Of a DNA stretch of 64,000 bases, positions 1 to 13,500 are shown in pieces. The DNA is from Pomphorhynchus laevis (taxonomy: Eukaryota > Acanthocephala > Palaeacanthocephala > Echinorhynchida > Pomphorhynchidae). A program made the position numbers and the translations under genes. The first letter of the stretch is position 1; each line of letters opens with the position of its first letter. The stretch spans positions 26,048 to 90,047 of the forward strand of contig WNNJ02003299.1 of the NCBI GenBank assembly GCA_012934845.2. The letters run 5' to 3'. The notes under the pieces are model-generated. The model had not been told where the DNA came from, made no database searches, and saw only the letters and a program-made list of their open reading frames with translations.

Positions 1-493
1 GAAATATCAGTTGTCATATCAGTTGCATAGAATGGAAATGGCTGTGATTACAACAAAGAAACAGTTTTTATTTTCTGTTTAGCTGTTGCAATCATTACAC
101 ATTTTATTACATAAAGTCGCTTCATAGTCGAGCACCTTATTATTCGCTTATATGCTCGACAATTTGATAGCATATATATTAGCTTGACTGACACTGTACA
201 TACTAACTAAATACAGCCTCTAAAACATCTATAACACTTAAGTTTTGAGGTTACATAATCAAATTCGGATGCTTTTATTGCCAATGTAGTAGTTGGTATA
301 CGTGTGTTCTAACTTACGTAATCAAATATTTGTAGATAACAGACAAGTTCTTTAACTTGAAATTTTATTATCTGTATTGCAGCATAGAGTGTTTAGGTAA
401 AAATTAAAGACAAGCTCTTTCTTCCGTCACTTTTGTAGAGTAAATATTTTGCCAAAGAAAAAAATAAATATTTTAAAACAGGAATACTGAACA
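1..493. other. 5' flank of the BTB gene, no gene seen
   Basis: AT-rich sequence with no coding potential that I can recognise. It must hold the promoter and 5' UTR of the following BTB gene, but I see no convincing core promoter motif. Confidence 0.4.
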
Positions 494-1684
494 ATGTCTG
501 CTAATTGCATTTTAACTTTAAAAACCATATCTGAGCGACTGACAAACGAAATCCTACTTGAAAATTTTGATGTTCTACGTAGATTGTATTCAGATCAGTT
601 AAAAACAAAGGAATATACATGCTGTGAATGGTCGTGGCATTTCGAAATCGATCCGTTTTACATGGCCCCTTTGAATGGTAGATGCAACAGACAGCATAGT
701 AACAGCGATGGAGAAAGCATGAGATCATGCTCACCTGATGATAGTTATCCAACCTTACGACTATCAGTGCACATGAATGAAGCAACCCCACTTCCGTCTA
801 ACCATCTTATGGTTTTCAAGGCTATCCTCATTGGATCAGATGGTCAGAGCAAAGTAAGCGACTGTATTTGTGTAAAATATGATGGATGGCAATCAGTTGG
901 AGGGAATTCAATTGAATTGTGCAAATCAAATGAAACTGAATCCTATCTTTACGACAAACATCTTCGTATTATGGTAGTTATTCGCCACGACTGGCTTGTA
1001 TGTAGGAAAACCCTGGCTCCATATCGCATTAGCTTAGACACTGATCCAGCTAGTAATCGCAGCAACGACTCGAGATTAGTGCCCTCACAACATCAACAAG
1101 TGCCGTCTTGTGAATGTGTTGATCAATCAAAAGCTGATTCATACAGTAGCACGCTAAGACAATCAATGCAAACATTGTTTAACCTTGGATTATTTTCAGA
1201 TTTTCAAATAATTGCTCAATCACAAATATTCAGAGTTCATAGATGCATCCTAGCTGCTCGGTCAACTTATTTCAGAGCACTAATGTGCGGGGATTATAAA
1301 GACAGCATTACAGACAAATTAGAGTTCGCTGACATAGATCCACCTTATATGGAAAGTCTGTTAAATTATATTTACGGTAAAGATGTAATTTTTGCATCTA
1401 TAGATTTTGCAATTCAAATATTGACTCTAGCGGATAGGTTTACTCTTGATGATCTTAAACAAACTTGTGTTACTTACCTAAAGGCATGTGTGAACGTTGA
1501 AAATATCCTGGAAATGTTAGAATTATCATTGAAGTACAAGCTGGACGAATTGCGATGCAAGTGCGTGCTTATCATAAGAGAAAACGAAGCTTTGGCATGT
1601 GCCCTAACATTTAGAGAATGCCTACGAAGATATCCTGATGTTGTCAATGAACTAGCGGGTGATGATAACTTCAATTCATTGTAA
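494..1684 (+). CDS. BTB/POZ-BACK protein with divergent N-terminal domain (MATH/SPOP-like architecture)
   Basis: A single uninterrupted 396-residue frame starting at ATG 494 and ending at TAA 1682-1684. Residues about 225-330 are a clear BTB/POZ fold: LFSDFQII opens it, followed by FRVHRCILAARSTYFRALM and then YIYG. The following roughly 65 residues, with ILTLADRF then a helical run to LSLKYKLDELRCKC, look like the start of a BACK region. The N-terminal 200 residues, ending in a beta-rich stretch with HLRIMVVIRHDW, sit where SPOP-type proteins have a MATH domain, but the match is weak and I infer it mainly from architecture. Such proteins are usually Cullin-3 substrate adaptors; that role here is family inference. 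The frame has no intron, unlike the neighbouring genes, which could mean a single-exon family member or an old retrocopy that stayed open. AATAAA-type polyadenylation signals lie about 185 bp downstream, near 1870. Confidence 0.9.
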   Translation: MSANCILTLKTISERLTNEILLENFDVLRRLYSDQLKTKEYTCCEWSWHFEIDPFYMAPLNGRCNRQHSNSDGESMRSCSPDDSYPTLRLSVHMNEATPLPSNHLMVFKAILIGSDGQSKVSDCICVKYDGWQSVGGNSIELCKSNETESYLYDKHLRIMVVIRHDWLVCRKTLAPYRISLDTDPASNRSNDSRLVPSQHQQVPSCECVDQSKADSYSSTLRQSMQTLFNLGLFSDFQIIAQSQIFRVHRCILAARSTYFRALMCGDYKDSITDKLEFADIDPPYMESLLNYIYGKDVIFASIDFAIQILTLADRFTLDDLKQTCVTYLKACVNVENILEMLELSLKYKLDELRCKCVLIIRENEALACALTFRECLRRYPDVVNELAGDDNFNSL

Positions 1685-4592
1685 TGATCCTGCCAACAAT
1701 TTTGCCCTTGTACATTTGTTGAATATTCATGTATTCAAGCATAATTATCAAACTTATTAAAAAATCATGTGAATATATTTTATTTAATTGTACCTACATA
1801 CGTATACTCATATAGTTATTTAGTTATAGCTGTTACACTCTTAGTTTATAGAAACAAAGTTACTTCTAATAAAATAAATCATGATTATTACTTTATTACT
1901 TTATCAAGGCTTTAGAAAATGGGTCATAATTGAAAAGAAAAATTATTTATTCTTCAACTAAAATTATTTTTCTTAAATTAATTTAAATTAAGGACATTTT
2001 AGTGAATAATTGGGTACTTACTATTAGACAATCACCAATTAAATTCTAGAATTTCAATTTATTTAATAATTCTATAATTTTGTTAAGTTTATTGAATGAT
2101 CGAGAAGTAAAATATTCGATATCAAATATTTCATAATTAAATAATTAATACTAAATAATTACAAAAAAATATTTGATAATTAAAAATTACAATTCAATCT
2201 ACGTTTGTATTTAAAATCAAATTATAAAAATGAAAAAATATTAACTCAAATTATTTGAAACAATTAATCATTTAAAATAAAGAAAATCATTTTAAAAAAT
2301 TGAGGTTAAATATTTTATGAATAAAGATACTTAAAATATTTATATTTTAATTATTACAAATATTAAAAATACTAATTATATGAGACGTCAATACTTTGAC
2401 GTTAACAAAATAATATTTTGCTAATTAACTGAATTTCTTTAATATGACTTTAATATTCGAAATATCTATTTTCACGTGTTACTATGTTGTATATACTTAG
2501 TATATATAAGAGAGTTATAATCGGAACATCAATTATTTAAATTTATTCATTTACGTATTTTCTTCCAGATCCTAATCTTCAGAATTACAAATTAATACTA
2601 TTATTTAGAACTGCAGTTATGCATACTAAGTAATTATTAAACCTATGTATTTTTTCTTTAATTCGAAAATAAATACAAATTGAGCCAAAAAATATTTATA
2701 GTTTTGAAGAGCGATTGTCACTTAAGATTTCCTCGAAGATAGCATAGCAGAAAGAGAACATTTAATTATAACTGAGAAAAATAGACATAAACGATAATCT
2801 ATTTGTGTTGGATACTGTGCTTTATATATTTCATCATTTTAATATAAAATGATGCCAATATTGAATCAATTAATAATGGACAATAAAGAGCGGATACTGT
2901 GTTTGAAGGATGGGAAGGTGGCGGTTGAGCAGATGGCAGGATGTAGTTTATACCAGTATAGATTAATTTGTTTGCAATAAAAATGGAACGGCGGCTACAG
3001 TGTGAGAAAAATGACGGAACATGGAGTAGAATAGACTCAGATGAACAAAAATTTATGGAGGTGAGGCGGGATTTAGTAAGTGTAAGAATATGCATATAAG
3101 AAGACGAGTTTGAGGAAAGGAGTCGAAAAGTGTGGGAGCGCGTGGGATAGTTTTAAAGAGTTAGAATAATTGTCTCTACATTAGAGACATTGATCCAGAT
3201 TATAAAATGGTATGTATTATTTATAATTATTTATCTTTATTTTTATTAAATTATATAAAATAGGTAAACTAAGTTAGCTGATCTGAAATGGAAAATTGAG
3301 CTGATTATTTAAAGATAAGTTTCTGCCTGATTGGACATTGTCACAGTTCAATCAGTCTAATCTATTTTGTCTATTTTCAAATTGATATCTTTATCAAATG
3401 TTAAATAATTATTATACAATAAATTGAACAACGTAAAAAATGCTTACAATATTTTAGAATAAACTAATATATTAAGACTCCATGAAACAATAAGTTTATC
3501 ATTTAAAATTAATTTAAAATTAGAAATCACGACAAAATAGCCAGTATTATATGTATATTATAATGTATATTGTAACGCATTATATAATGTGTTTTAATAC
3601 ATTATAATGCTTCTTTAATATATTATTTATAATGTATTCTAAAACATTGTATAGTTGCATTTAAAATAATGTCTATGAATTTTTGATCTCTTGATAAAAG
3701 CCAAATTTTACCTCGTATATAATTGGTTGTTTATTTTCTAAATATTTGCATATTTAAATATTAAATATATTTGTATTTTGAGTTTAGATTACCTATAGAA
3801 AATACACCATCCATTTATATATAAAAATTATACATTTTATATTAAAATTTTATATTTATTTTCGATGCAAAGTATTAGCTTTGACTCTAATTTCGATAAT
3901 AATTACAAATACGTTTACTAGTATCTTTTGAATAAGTTTAGGTAAATTTCAGAATATAATTAACAACCTCTTAAGGCTGCAAAGAAATTGCGTATAGACA
4001 TTTTTAATTAAAAAAATATTTAGACATTTAGATAAAGTTCAATGAAACCTAATTAAATTAGCCAGTATACCAATATATTTTATGAAGATGTATGAAGCTG
4101 ATGCATCTGAGATATTTTTGAAATATATATTTTTTGTAATTATCATTAATTAATAATAAAAAAAGGAATATTTCTTTCATTTGTGTTTATAAATATCACG
4201 TAATTTTTTTGTACACCTTAGAAATTTATATTTAATAAGACACGCTAATCGTTTCCTCCTTGAATGTAAAATATTTCCCTGAATCGACTTTGTAGAATAT
4301 AATCCTTCGTTTGAAATTTATTTTTCACTTAATATCTATCAATTCATGTTTATCGAGCAATTGTATAAAGTAACATTATAATGGTAAAAACGAGAGTAAA
4401 TGATAGTTTATTTGTTAGAAACTTGCTATATTAATATATTTTCCTAAATGAGTCGAAATAACCTGACAATTAAAATCTGTACACTGTGAAGCGTGCTACT
4501 TGACAAAAGTGAAGTTATGAATATATATAGAGAGATAGTTGTATTTGAAAATACAAATTTATATACTGAAATAACAAAGTTTTATCGATCAT
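1685..4592. other. intergenic AT-rich region
   Basis: Mostly very AT-rich sequence. 2800-3180 is less AT-rich and carries a minus-strand frame rich in Ser, Leu and Pro, with composition like the LINE copies elsewhere here, but I could not match it. 3540-3660 holds clustered, partly inverted ATTATAATG-like words. No host gene is recognisable. The phosphorylase promoter should lie just before 4593. Confidence 0.4.
2799..3180 (-). repeat. possible retroelement scrap
   Basis: A GC-richer island in AT-rich DNA, with a minus-strand frame of about 98 codons that is Ser/Leu/Pro-rich. Purine-rich on the plus strand, as antisense LINE pieces in this window are. No domain recognised; the assignment is compositional only. 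Confidence 0.2.
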
Positions 4593-7500
4593 ATGACGAA
4601 TTTGGAACGCAAAAGGCAAATAAGTGTAAAGGGGATAGCTTTGGTTGAAGATGTAAAGGAACTTATCGACTCTTTCAATAGACATTTGCATTTTACGAAT
4701 GTCAAAGACCGAGATGAAGCAACAGATAGAGATTTCTATCAATCATTCTCCAATACAGTGTGGGACGTGATGTGCGCCAAATGGATTAGAACAAGACAGT
4801 TTTATAAAGATACGAATCCAAAGGTAATCATATAAATCTAATTATACCATATGCAGAATGTTATTAATTAAATGTAATGTATTATTTAAAATTTTAAATT
4901 TTTTAAATATTCAAAAAAAATTAGTCTGCGTTTTAATGGGCATTTTCCTTATCAGCATCATACTATTTGCAATTCAAATTTATCTTTCAATTCGATAACA
5001 TATAAACAACTTCTTTCTTACAAATATTAGTAATTGTTTCCGGATAATTATTTATTTATCTATTGATAAATAAATAATTTATTAATGAATATTTTTTATA
5101 GATCGATTTATTAATTTTTTAACTGGCTCATGCAAACAGGCCGCTTACAAGCCCGCTGAACTAAACAAAAATTAAAAAAATGATGTGACTGAAGTCCATA
5201 CCACGTAGCTAACGTTAAACGATGAAAAATTCGGATCTCATTGCTAGCTAAGCTGCAGGGCCTGTCTACTCAGTAGAAAGGTGCTAAGCATGGATTTAAA
5301 GATAACGAGGTTAGGTTGGTAACGAAGTATAATAGGGATATAATTCTAAATGAAAGACAGAAATGAAATAGGAACGCAGGCCAAATTTTGACTAATGACG
5401 AGGAATGTGTAGCAGAAACTGATTGTTTGAGCGAAGTGCTCTGGATGACGAATGTTCAGCACCGTGCTATTCAAAGTGGAAATACGGATGAAATGATAAA
5501 GTAAACGAAAAGCAAGAACATTAGAGTAATATAAAACTCGATTTTGTACATTGAGGCAATGAAGGTTGATAAGTTTATTGGAGTTGGGATCAAAACGCCG
5601 GCGTCGAAGAAGTATGCATGCTGCAGTGTCAATAAAGGGATACAGAGGGTCAGTAACACAAGATGGGGAGTTTGATAAAAGTGAGATGTAATAGTCAAGA
5701 TGATGTTTCAGGAGGGAGGACATTAGAGTATTGAAATAGAAAAATTGATGGGTTTGCGAATGCAGCGAATTCAACATATAATAGGATAACAGGAACGAAC
5801 ATTTTTTAGCGCAAATGACGAGAACGATAGAGAGGAGTATATAATTACCCCGAGAAACTTTAGCGAATCTATGAAAGGAAGGCGATGACCATTGATAAAA
5901 GAGCAGGATAAAATTGAATCTGCATGCGGGAAGGGTGGATCCAACCAACACCAGATTTCGTTGGATTTACCACTATTCTAATGTATGAAAAGTGGTGAGA
6001 TAAGAATTCTAGTCAGAATAAACCCGAAGCGAGGAGAGTAGTAAAGGATGAATTAAGTGCGGACGAATTGATAAGGATGTTATTTGCATATTGCATGGCA
6101 TAACATTTGAACGTTAAGCAAAGTGGACTGAGATCTCCAAGAAGCAGGAAGAACAAGATATGGCTGAGTACAGAAGTTTGTGGTACACCACTGATTATAG
6201 CGAACTGTGTACTAACTGCATTGCCGTATGATATAGTTGCAGATCAACCAGTTAGTTATGACGATAACCATTTAAGTGGATATAAGCCATAACGATGCCG
6301 GAGCAGCCGAAGGATAATAGAGTGATCTGTTCAAAACAAATTTGAAATTTTTCTGATCGAATGTACCGCGTATTCAATGCCCTATCTATTTCCGACACAA
6401 ATGTGGTTTTCCTATCATTCTAATAAGTTGCTGTTTAATTTTTCTCATCAAGACTCTGTCAACGATTCGTCTCATTATCTGACCGCCACCAATTGAGCGA
6501 ACGCCTGAACATTCGCTAGAAACATAATATAGGAACTTTTTACTGCTCTTGTTTGCAATATTTTTTTCAATATTTTTTTGTTCTAAAAAAAATTTATTTG
6601 TTTACTCAGCTCTAGATTAATTTTTTAGAATTCTAAAAAATATATATTGTATGTATAATATATATAATAGTATACCTGCTCTTGATATTGCATCGTGTAA
6701 ATCCAATAAATATTAATATATTGGATAATAATACATTAAATATTATATAATAGTAATATTTCCATTTATTTGGAAATATTCCTCCTGTATTTGAAGTATA
6801 CATTCTTAATGAATATCAATAAAATATAAAATATATATTTTTAAAATATGCATATTTTTTAGTAATGCAAAAGAAACTAGCTAATACTAAAATAATACGA
6901 CCGTACTACAGTATAACGACAATCGGTTGAATTAACCTAATCTCTAAATGGTATTTAGAGGGTGTATTATCTTTCACTTGAGTACTATCTTGGCCGCTCT
7001 TTAACAAATATGGTTATCAATAACGGAATTGTTAGCGCGTTCGAGGATGCCGTTTATCAGGTTTTAATTAGATAACAATTTTAATTTAATCGATTGTTTC
7101 TATAGTTAGGATTAGATCTGGAAGATATTCAGTCGATGGAAGAAGACGCTGGCTTGGGAAACGGCGGACTTGGACGACTTGCAGCTTGTTTTCTTGATTC
7201 TATGGCTACACTAGGAATACCAGCTTATGGCTATGGAATTAGATATGATTACGGCATTTTCACACAAACCGTTCAAAATGGATGGCAGGTATTTTAGTTA
7301 TTAAATTTACACAGATAATTTTTAAACAGCTTTAGAAAGAAAATCCAGACGACTGGCTGCGTTATGGAAACCCATGGGAGATCGACCGACCAGAATTTTT
7401 ACATCCTGTTCAATTTTACGGTCATACTATAGAAACAAATAACGGGACAGAATGGGTCAACACCCAAGTAAGTAACTTTTAATTGGTCATGAAGGATCAA

Positions 7501-10500
7501 GTATCATTTTTTGTTTAGTCTTAAAATATTAGATAAATACTGTACCAACCAGCATATTAATGTAATTACCAGCAAATAAAACTTAAGGAATTTTTGCGTT
7601 AAAACATGTTTCTCAAAATATATATCCATCTAATAATTTGAAAATCATTATACACTGCACAATAATCATCTAACATTTTAATACCCACTCTAATGAGGAA
7701 GTCTTATGGAGCTGGAGTCTTCTGGAAGTCTCTCAGGAACCCACATGTAAATTAAGAAAAAATATTAAAATTTTTAAAACAAAATTTTAATAAGTTACAT
7801 TTTAAAACAAAAAATTATTTTTATATTTAAATATATTATTTTAAAATATATTATTATTTTTAAATATCATCTAGAATAATAACAACTATTTAGAAGTTTA
7901 CATGTAAGCATTAATCTATCTGATTTTAACTTGTGAACTACTTATTTTTTTAAAGTAGTTCACAAGCAAAACTAGCTGTTTTTTTAACAAGCAATAGGTT
8001 TGCTAAATACTTCTCTCTAAATAGACTATATATGCGATGCCCTATGACACTCCAGTACCAGGATATAAGAACAATGTTGTAAATACCCTGAGGCTATGGT
8101 CAGCCAAAGCCGGTCAAAGCTTCAACCTTTCATTCTGTAAGTTAATGTTTATACTTACCACCTTCTATATAAATTTATACCATAGTCAACGACGGAGATT
8201 ACATAAAGGCGATTGAGCAGAGCAGTGTAGCCGAAAACATTTCAAGGGTACTTTACCCAAATGACAATGTTGTATCTAAACGGGGTTTATTTAAATCTAA
8301 TTGATAAAATTTTTAGATTATTGAAGGAAAGGAACTGAGACTAAAACAGGAGTACTTTATGGTATCAGCAACAATTCAAGACATAATTGCTAGATTTAAG
8401 CGTACAGAAAGCTACGATTCGAAACAATCTTCATATAAAAACTTTGCAAAATTACCGGATAAGGTTTTATCGATTTATTACTTTTAGTTTAAGTGATAAT
8501 TTTCTTAGGTTGCTATTCAATTAAATGATACTCATCCGGCACTTGCTGTACCTGAGTTGATGAGAATTTTAATAGATTTAGAAAGACTTAGTTTTCAGGA
8601 AGCTTTCGAAATAACTAAAGCGACATGCGCATACACAAATCATACCCTGTTACCGGAGGCATTAGAAAGATGGCCAGTTTCTATGATGCAGCACTTATTA
8701 CCGAGACATCTACAAATAATATATTTGCTTAACATGCAGCATATTGAAGTAAGTAATATTAAATATTTTAACTCAATATTTTTTATTATTATATAAATAA
8801 TAAAAATTAAAGAAATAATATATTTATTATTTTTATTAAAAATAATAATAATCATAATTTAAAGTTATGAACTTTAAAAACATATAAACGTAACTTCCGT
8901 TTGATTCATTTGTTTTTAATTTATTCTCTAATTACATTCCAAATTTATTTAATATGAATAAATAACATATTTTTGTTTTTTTAACATATTTTTGCATGAA
9001 CATTAGAGCGTTGTAAAATTATTTAAATAATTTATAATATATAATATACTTTATATTTAAGTACATTAAAAGTATATTAAAGTATACTTATATAGTATAC
9101 TTTATATTATATTACTACTACTTTATAAAGTTGTATAATATATATACTACTATTAATTTATATCGTAAAGATGACATATTTAAATTTACAAGAAACATAT
9201 TTTTTTGTAATATCACCTTTTAAGTAAAAGGTGTTCCAATGGGTGGTAATAGTAGCCCAATTATAGCTGACTTGTTTTTAAGCTTTATAGAATATGAATT
9301 TGTTCATAACTGTGTAAAAACTAAATCTAAACAATATAAATATATGTTTCGATACATTGATGATATATGTGTATTTAATTCTAATAATTTTTATTCAATT
9401 AGTGAGCACATTTATCCAGAAAGCCTTATTTTAACAAAACCAATATTAATGATAAACGAAGGTGTATATCTAGATATGAACATTAAATTAACATTAACTA
9501 AAACTACTATTAATTTATATCGTAAAGATGACATATTTAAATTTACAAGAAACATATTTTTGCATGAGCATTCATGCATACCATATAATATAAAATATAA
9601 TACATTAAATAATGAAATTTTAAGAATTGCAACAATATGTAATGATATTGGCTTTCTTCAAAATCATTTAAATAATTTAATAGATGCATATTTTAAACTA
9701 GGTTACTATAAAAATAACATCAAGCAGAAAATAGTAAAATATATAAATCAACACAATAATATAAAGAATAAATTTAAACTCTTAAGCGGAAACTTTTTAT
9801 GGATGGGTAAAAAATAATATACTTTGTATTAGAATAAGATACTAGATAGTTTTATCAGAGGAAATACATCATTAGCATGTATTTGGCCCCGCTGCTATGT
9901 TGGGTAGAGGAGTTAGGGCCGAAACCTGATAGCATAGCAGTTCCTCCTGATGACCTCTAATTCTTATTCTGATACAACGTCTGTTATTTATTATTCTATT
10001 CATAAAAATGAAGTTTATTTTAAATTTCAATTTTTTATTTTAACTTGATTTAAATTATAGAAAATCTAAAAGCAATTATTTATTTTAGTATTTAATTATT
10101 AAATGTTGATTTAGCATTATTATGTGTTGTTTATTTTATAATTATATATAATACGTAGACTCAGTTAGCTGATTTGATTTAATATTTTGATATCAACTAT
10201 TATAATTTATATTATAATAAGCGAATAATTGCAACAAATAAATATAATATAAATATAATATAATATAAATATATTAATAATAAATATAATAAATATATAT
10301 GTATTAGAATAAGATACACTATATAATCAAATTTTATCGGAGGAAATACGTCATTAGCATGTATAAGGTCGAGGAATAGGAGATTTGAAATTATTGATAA
10401 TTATTCATATAATAAATATAATTATATAATTATATTAATAATATAATATATATGCTATATGGTAGGATTTATCTCAACGCGATTTTAAACAGCTCGATAG

Positions 10501-13500
10501 TTGCCAGTGGCGTTTTGTTAAGCACATTGTTAGTGTTTCTTTTAAAACATCATCCAGAGCAGTAGCGGCGTTGTCAGCACTTACTCATTGCTCCCTCTAT
10601 ATACAACAGCACCTTAATCTTCCGATTACTTGGAATTTCACACACCACAGAGATACACTCGCTATCAAATACAAGCAGCTAGATCCGGACTTATTTTTGA
10701 CTCTTGCATACTTACAAACAGCGTGTCGCAATTCATGCTCTATCAAACGACCTATGGTCTGGCATATTTCCCTTGATGGTTATCACAATAAATTTTGTTC
10801 AATTCTTCCCATTCACGATATAGGAAGCAACTGCCGATGTCGATTCTGTAATTCTTCATGTTCTTACCTTTTACATGTGTTTGAATGCTCTTATTTGTCT
10901 AAGCTCAGTTCGGCGTCAATTGATAATCTTCATTTATTACTTTCTCATTTCTTTTTTTATTTTTCTATTTAAATTTTTTTATACATCTTGTAACTAACTG
11001 TTTTATTAGCCATCGTCGAGAGGCGGCAGTGATAAAATAAAATCTCTCATTATAGAATATAATATTAATTATTAATTAATATTATTAATAATAATTTATT
11101 ATTAATTAATTATTAATTATTATTAGCAATAAATTATTAATTATATATTATTAATTATTTGTTATTTTTTGATAAATAACTTAATAATCACTCAATAGCT
11201 TAAGTAATTCTTAATAACTAATTAAATTTAAGAGTTTTAATTATTAACTTAATTAAATAAGTCTTAGCTCTTAACAATTCTAAAGTTTTAGAATAAATTC
11301 AACTCTTAAGGTTTAGAATAAATTATTTTATTCTAATAATAAACTCTTAAGAATTTAAATTTAAAAATTTAAATTCTAAATTTAAACTCTTAAGTATTAG
11401 AATAAGATACATTATAATTAAATTTTATCAGAGTTAAAAAAATACATATTAATTATTATTTATAATTTTAATTACAAATAGTTATTAATATAATATAATA
11501 ATGTTGAGATTTATTAAGATCACTTTGCCTTTCAGCTTGGGTAATATAATAATATAATATGAGAGACATTTATTTTTGAAAAGTTATTTCGACATTAACA
11601 GTCGAAATAAGTTACAAACAAGTGGATCAATTAGACCTTCTATGACGGGCCGTTTTCAGCTAGACAATGGGATAAGCATGTTCATATAATGTAATCAAAC
11701 ATGCTCATATACTAATGCTTATTATAATTATAATAATTTATTGTTATTAATATATTATTATATATTATATATAATATTAATATATAATATATTATATCAT
11801 TTATCAATTCTGGCAATTTTTAAAATTTTAAAATATATGGTATAATATACCATATATTGTTTCTTGTAAATTTAAATATGTCATCTTTAAAATATAAATT
11901 AAAAGTAGTTTTAATTGATGTTAATTTACTGTTCAATTTCTAGATATATACCTTTACCATCAATATTGGTTTTATTAAGAATGATGCTACCTGGATAAAT
12001 TTGTTCAATTATCGAATAACAATTATTAGAGTTAAATACTAATTCATCATCAATATATCGGAACATGTATTTCATATATTTATATAATTTAGATTTATTT
12101 TTTAAACAGTTATGAACAAATTCATATTCTATAAAGCTTAAAAATTAGTCAGCTATAATTGGGTTACTATTAGCTCCCATTGGAACACCTTTTACTTGTC
12201 TAAATATAGATGTCCCTACCTTTAAATAATTTTGATTTATTAAAATATTTAAAGATTTTATTAAAATCAATGTAATCCATATATTTATATTTACTTGATG
12301 GTTTAATTTTTGTTAGATATGCCATTATATGTGTATCTTTTTCAGAATATAAGATTAATGCTCATATCAAGATATATACTTTCTTTATCATTAATATTGG
12401 TTTTATTAAAAATGAGGCTACCTAGATAAATTTGTTAGAGTTAAATACACATATAATCAATGTATCGAAACATATGTTTCATATCTTTATATAATCTAGA
12501 TTTATTTTTTAAACAGCTATGAACAAATTCATATTCTATAAAGCTTAAAAATAAGTCAGCTATAATTGAGCTACTATTACCTCCTATTGGAACACCTTTT
12601 ATTTGTCTAAATGTAGATGTCCCTACCTACTATATATAAATGTATGTATCTGATATAAACGTACGTCCCTACGTACTTTATACTATATATAAATAAAAAT
12701 AAAGATAAATAAATATAAATTATAAATAATTATATAAGATTTTATACAATTTATATTTATATAACGATAAATAATTAAGTAATAAATAATTAACTATAAA
12801 TAATTAATAATAATTAAGTAAATAGCAAATGTTTTACTACCTGAACATAATATTTATAGTCACTACATATTTAATATATTTAATAGTCACTATATGAACA
12901 TGATATTTAATTTCGAACGTAAATTATTTTAATGCATAATGAATATTTGAGTTTAATATTGATTTAATAGTTTTTATTTGATTAAAAATTAGAATCAAAT
13001 TTACGCTTTTAGGCTATTTCGATTCACTTTCCAGGAGATTTAGACAAAATACGACGAATGTCTTTAGTTGAAGAAGACGGTGACAAACGTGTAAATATGG
13101 CATTTCTGGCAATAGTAGGTTCACATGCTGTGAATGGAGTTGCAGAATTGCATTCTAAACTACTGAAGACATTCTTGTGAGTTAGTGGCATATTCATATT
13201 CGCTCTTAAATTCAACGCGATCCGAGTTTTTTGAAAAAAGTTAAATAACATTTACTCATATAAATATAAAGGTTTGGTTATAAATTAAATAAATTACTGT
13301 TTAATACTTTTGATTAAAACGTTCAATTTTACAATAAATTGCTTGCGTTAATAAATTGCTTATATCAGTGAGGTAAATAATTTATTACTTGTTTATTAGT
13401 AATAAAAAGTGGCAGAACATGATACCGAATGATAGTAAATGAACATTAACTGCTTCGCTTTCGTGATAATTTACTAATTTAAATAAATGTCAAATTTCTT

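Noticed and set aside
9875-9985. Hammerhead in the Penelope 3' region (GGGCCGAAACC and CCTGATGACC)
   Set aside because: The two boxes are present but no stem II joins them next to the core; pairing is offset by unpaired bases.
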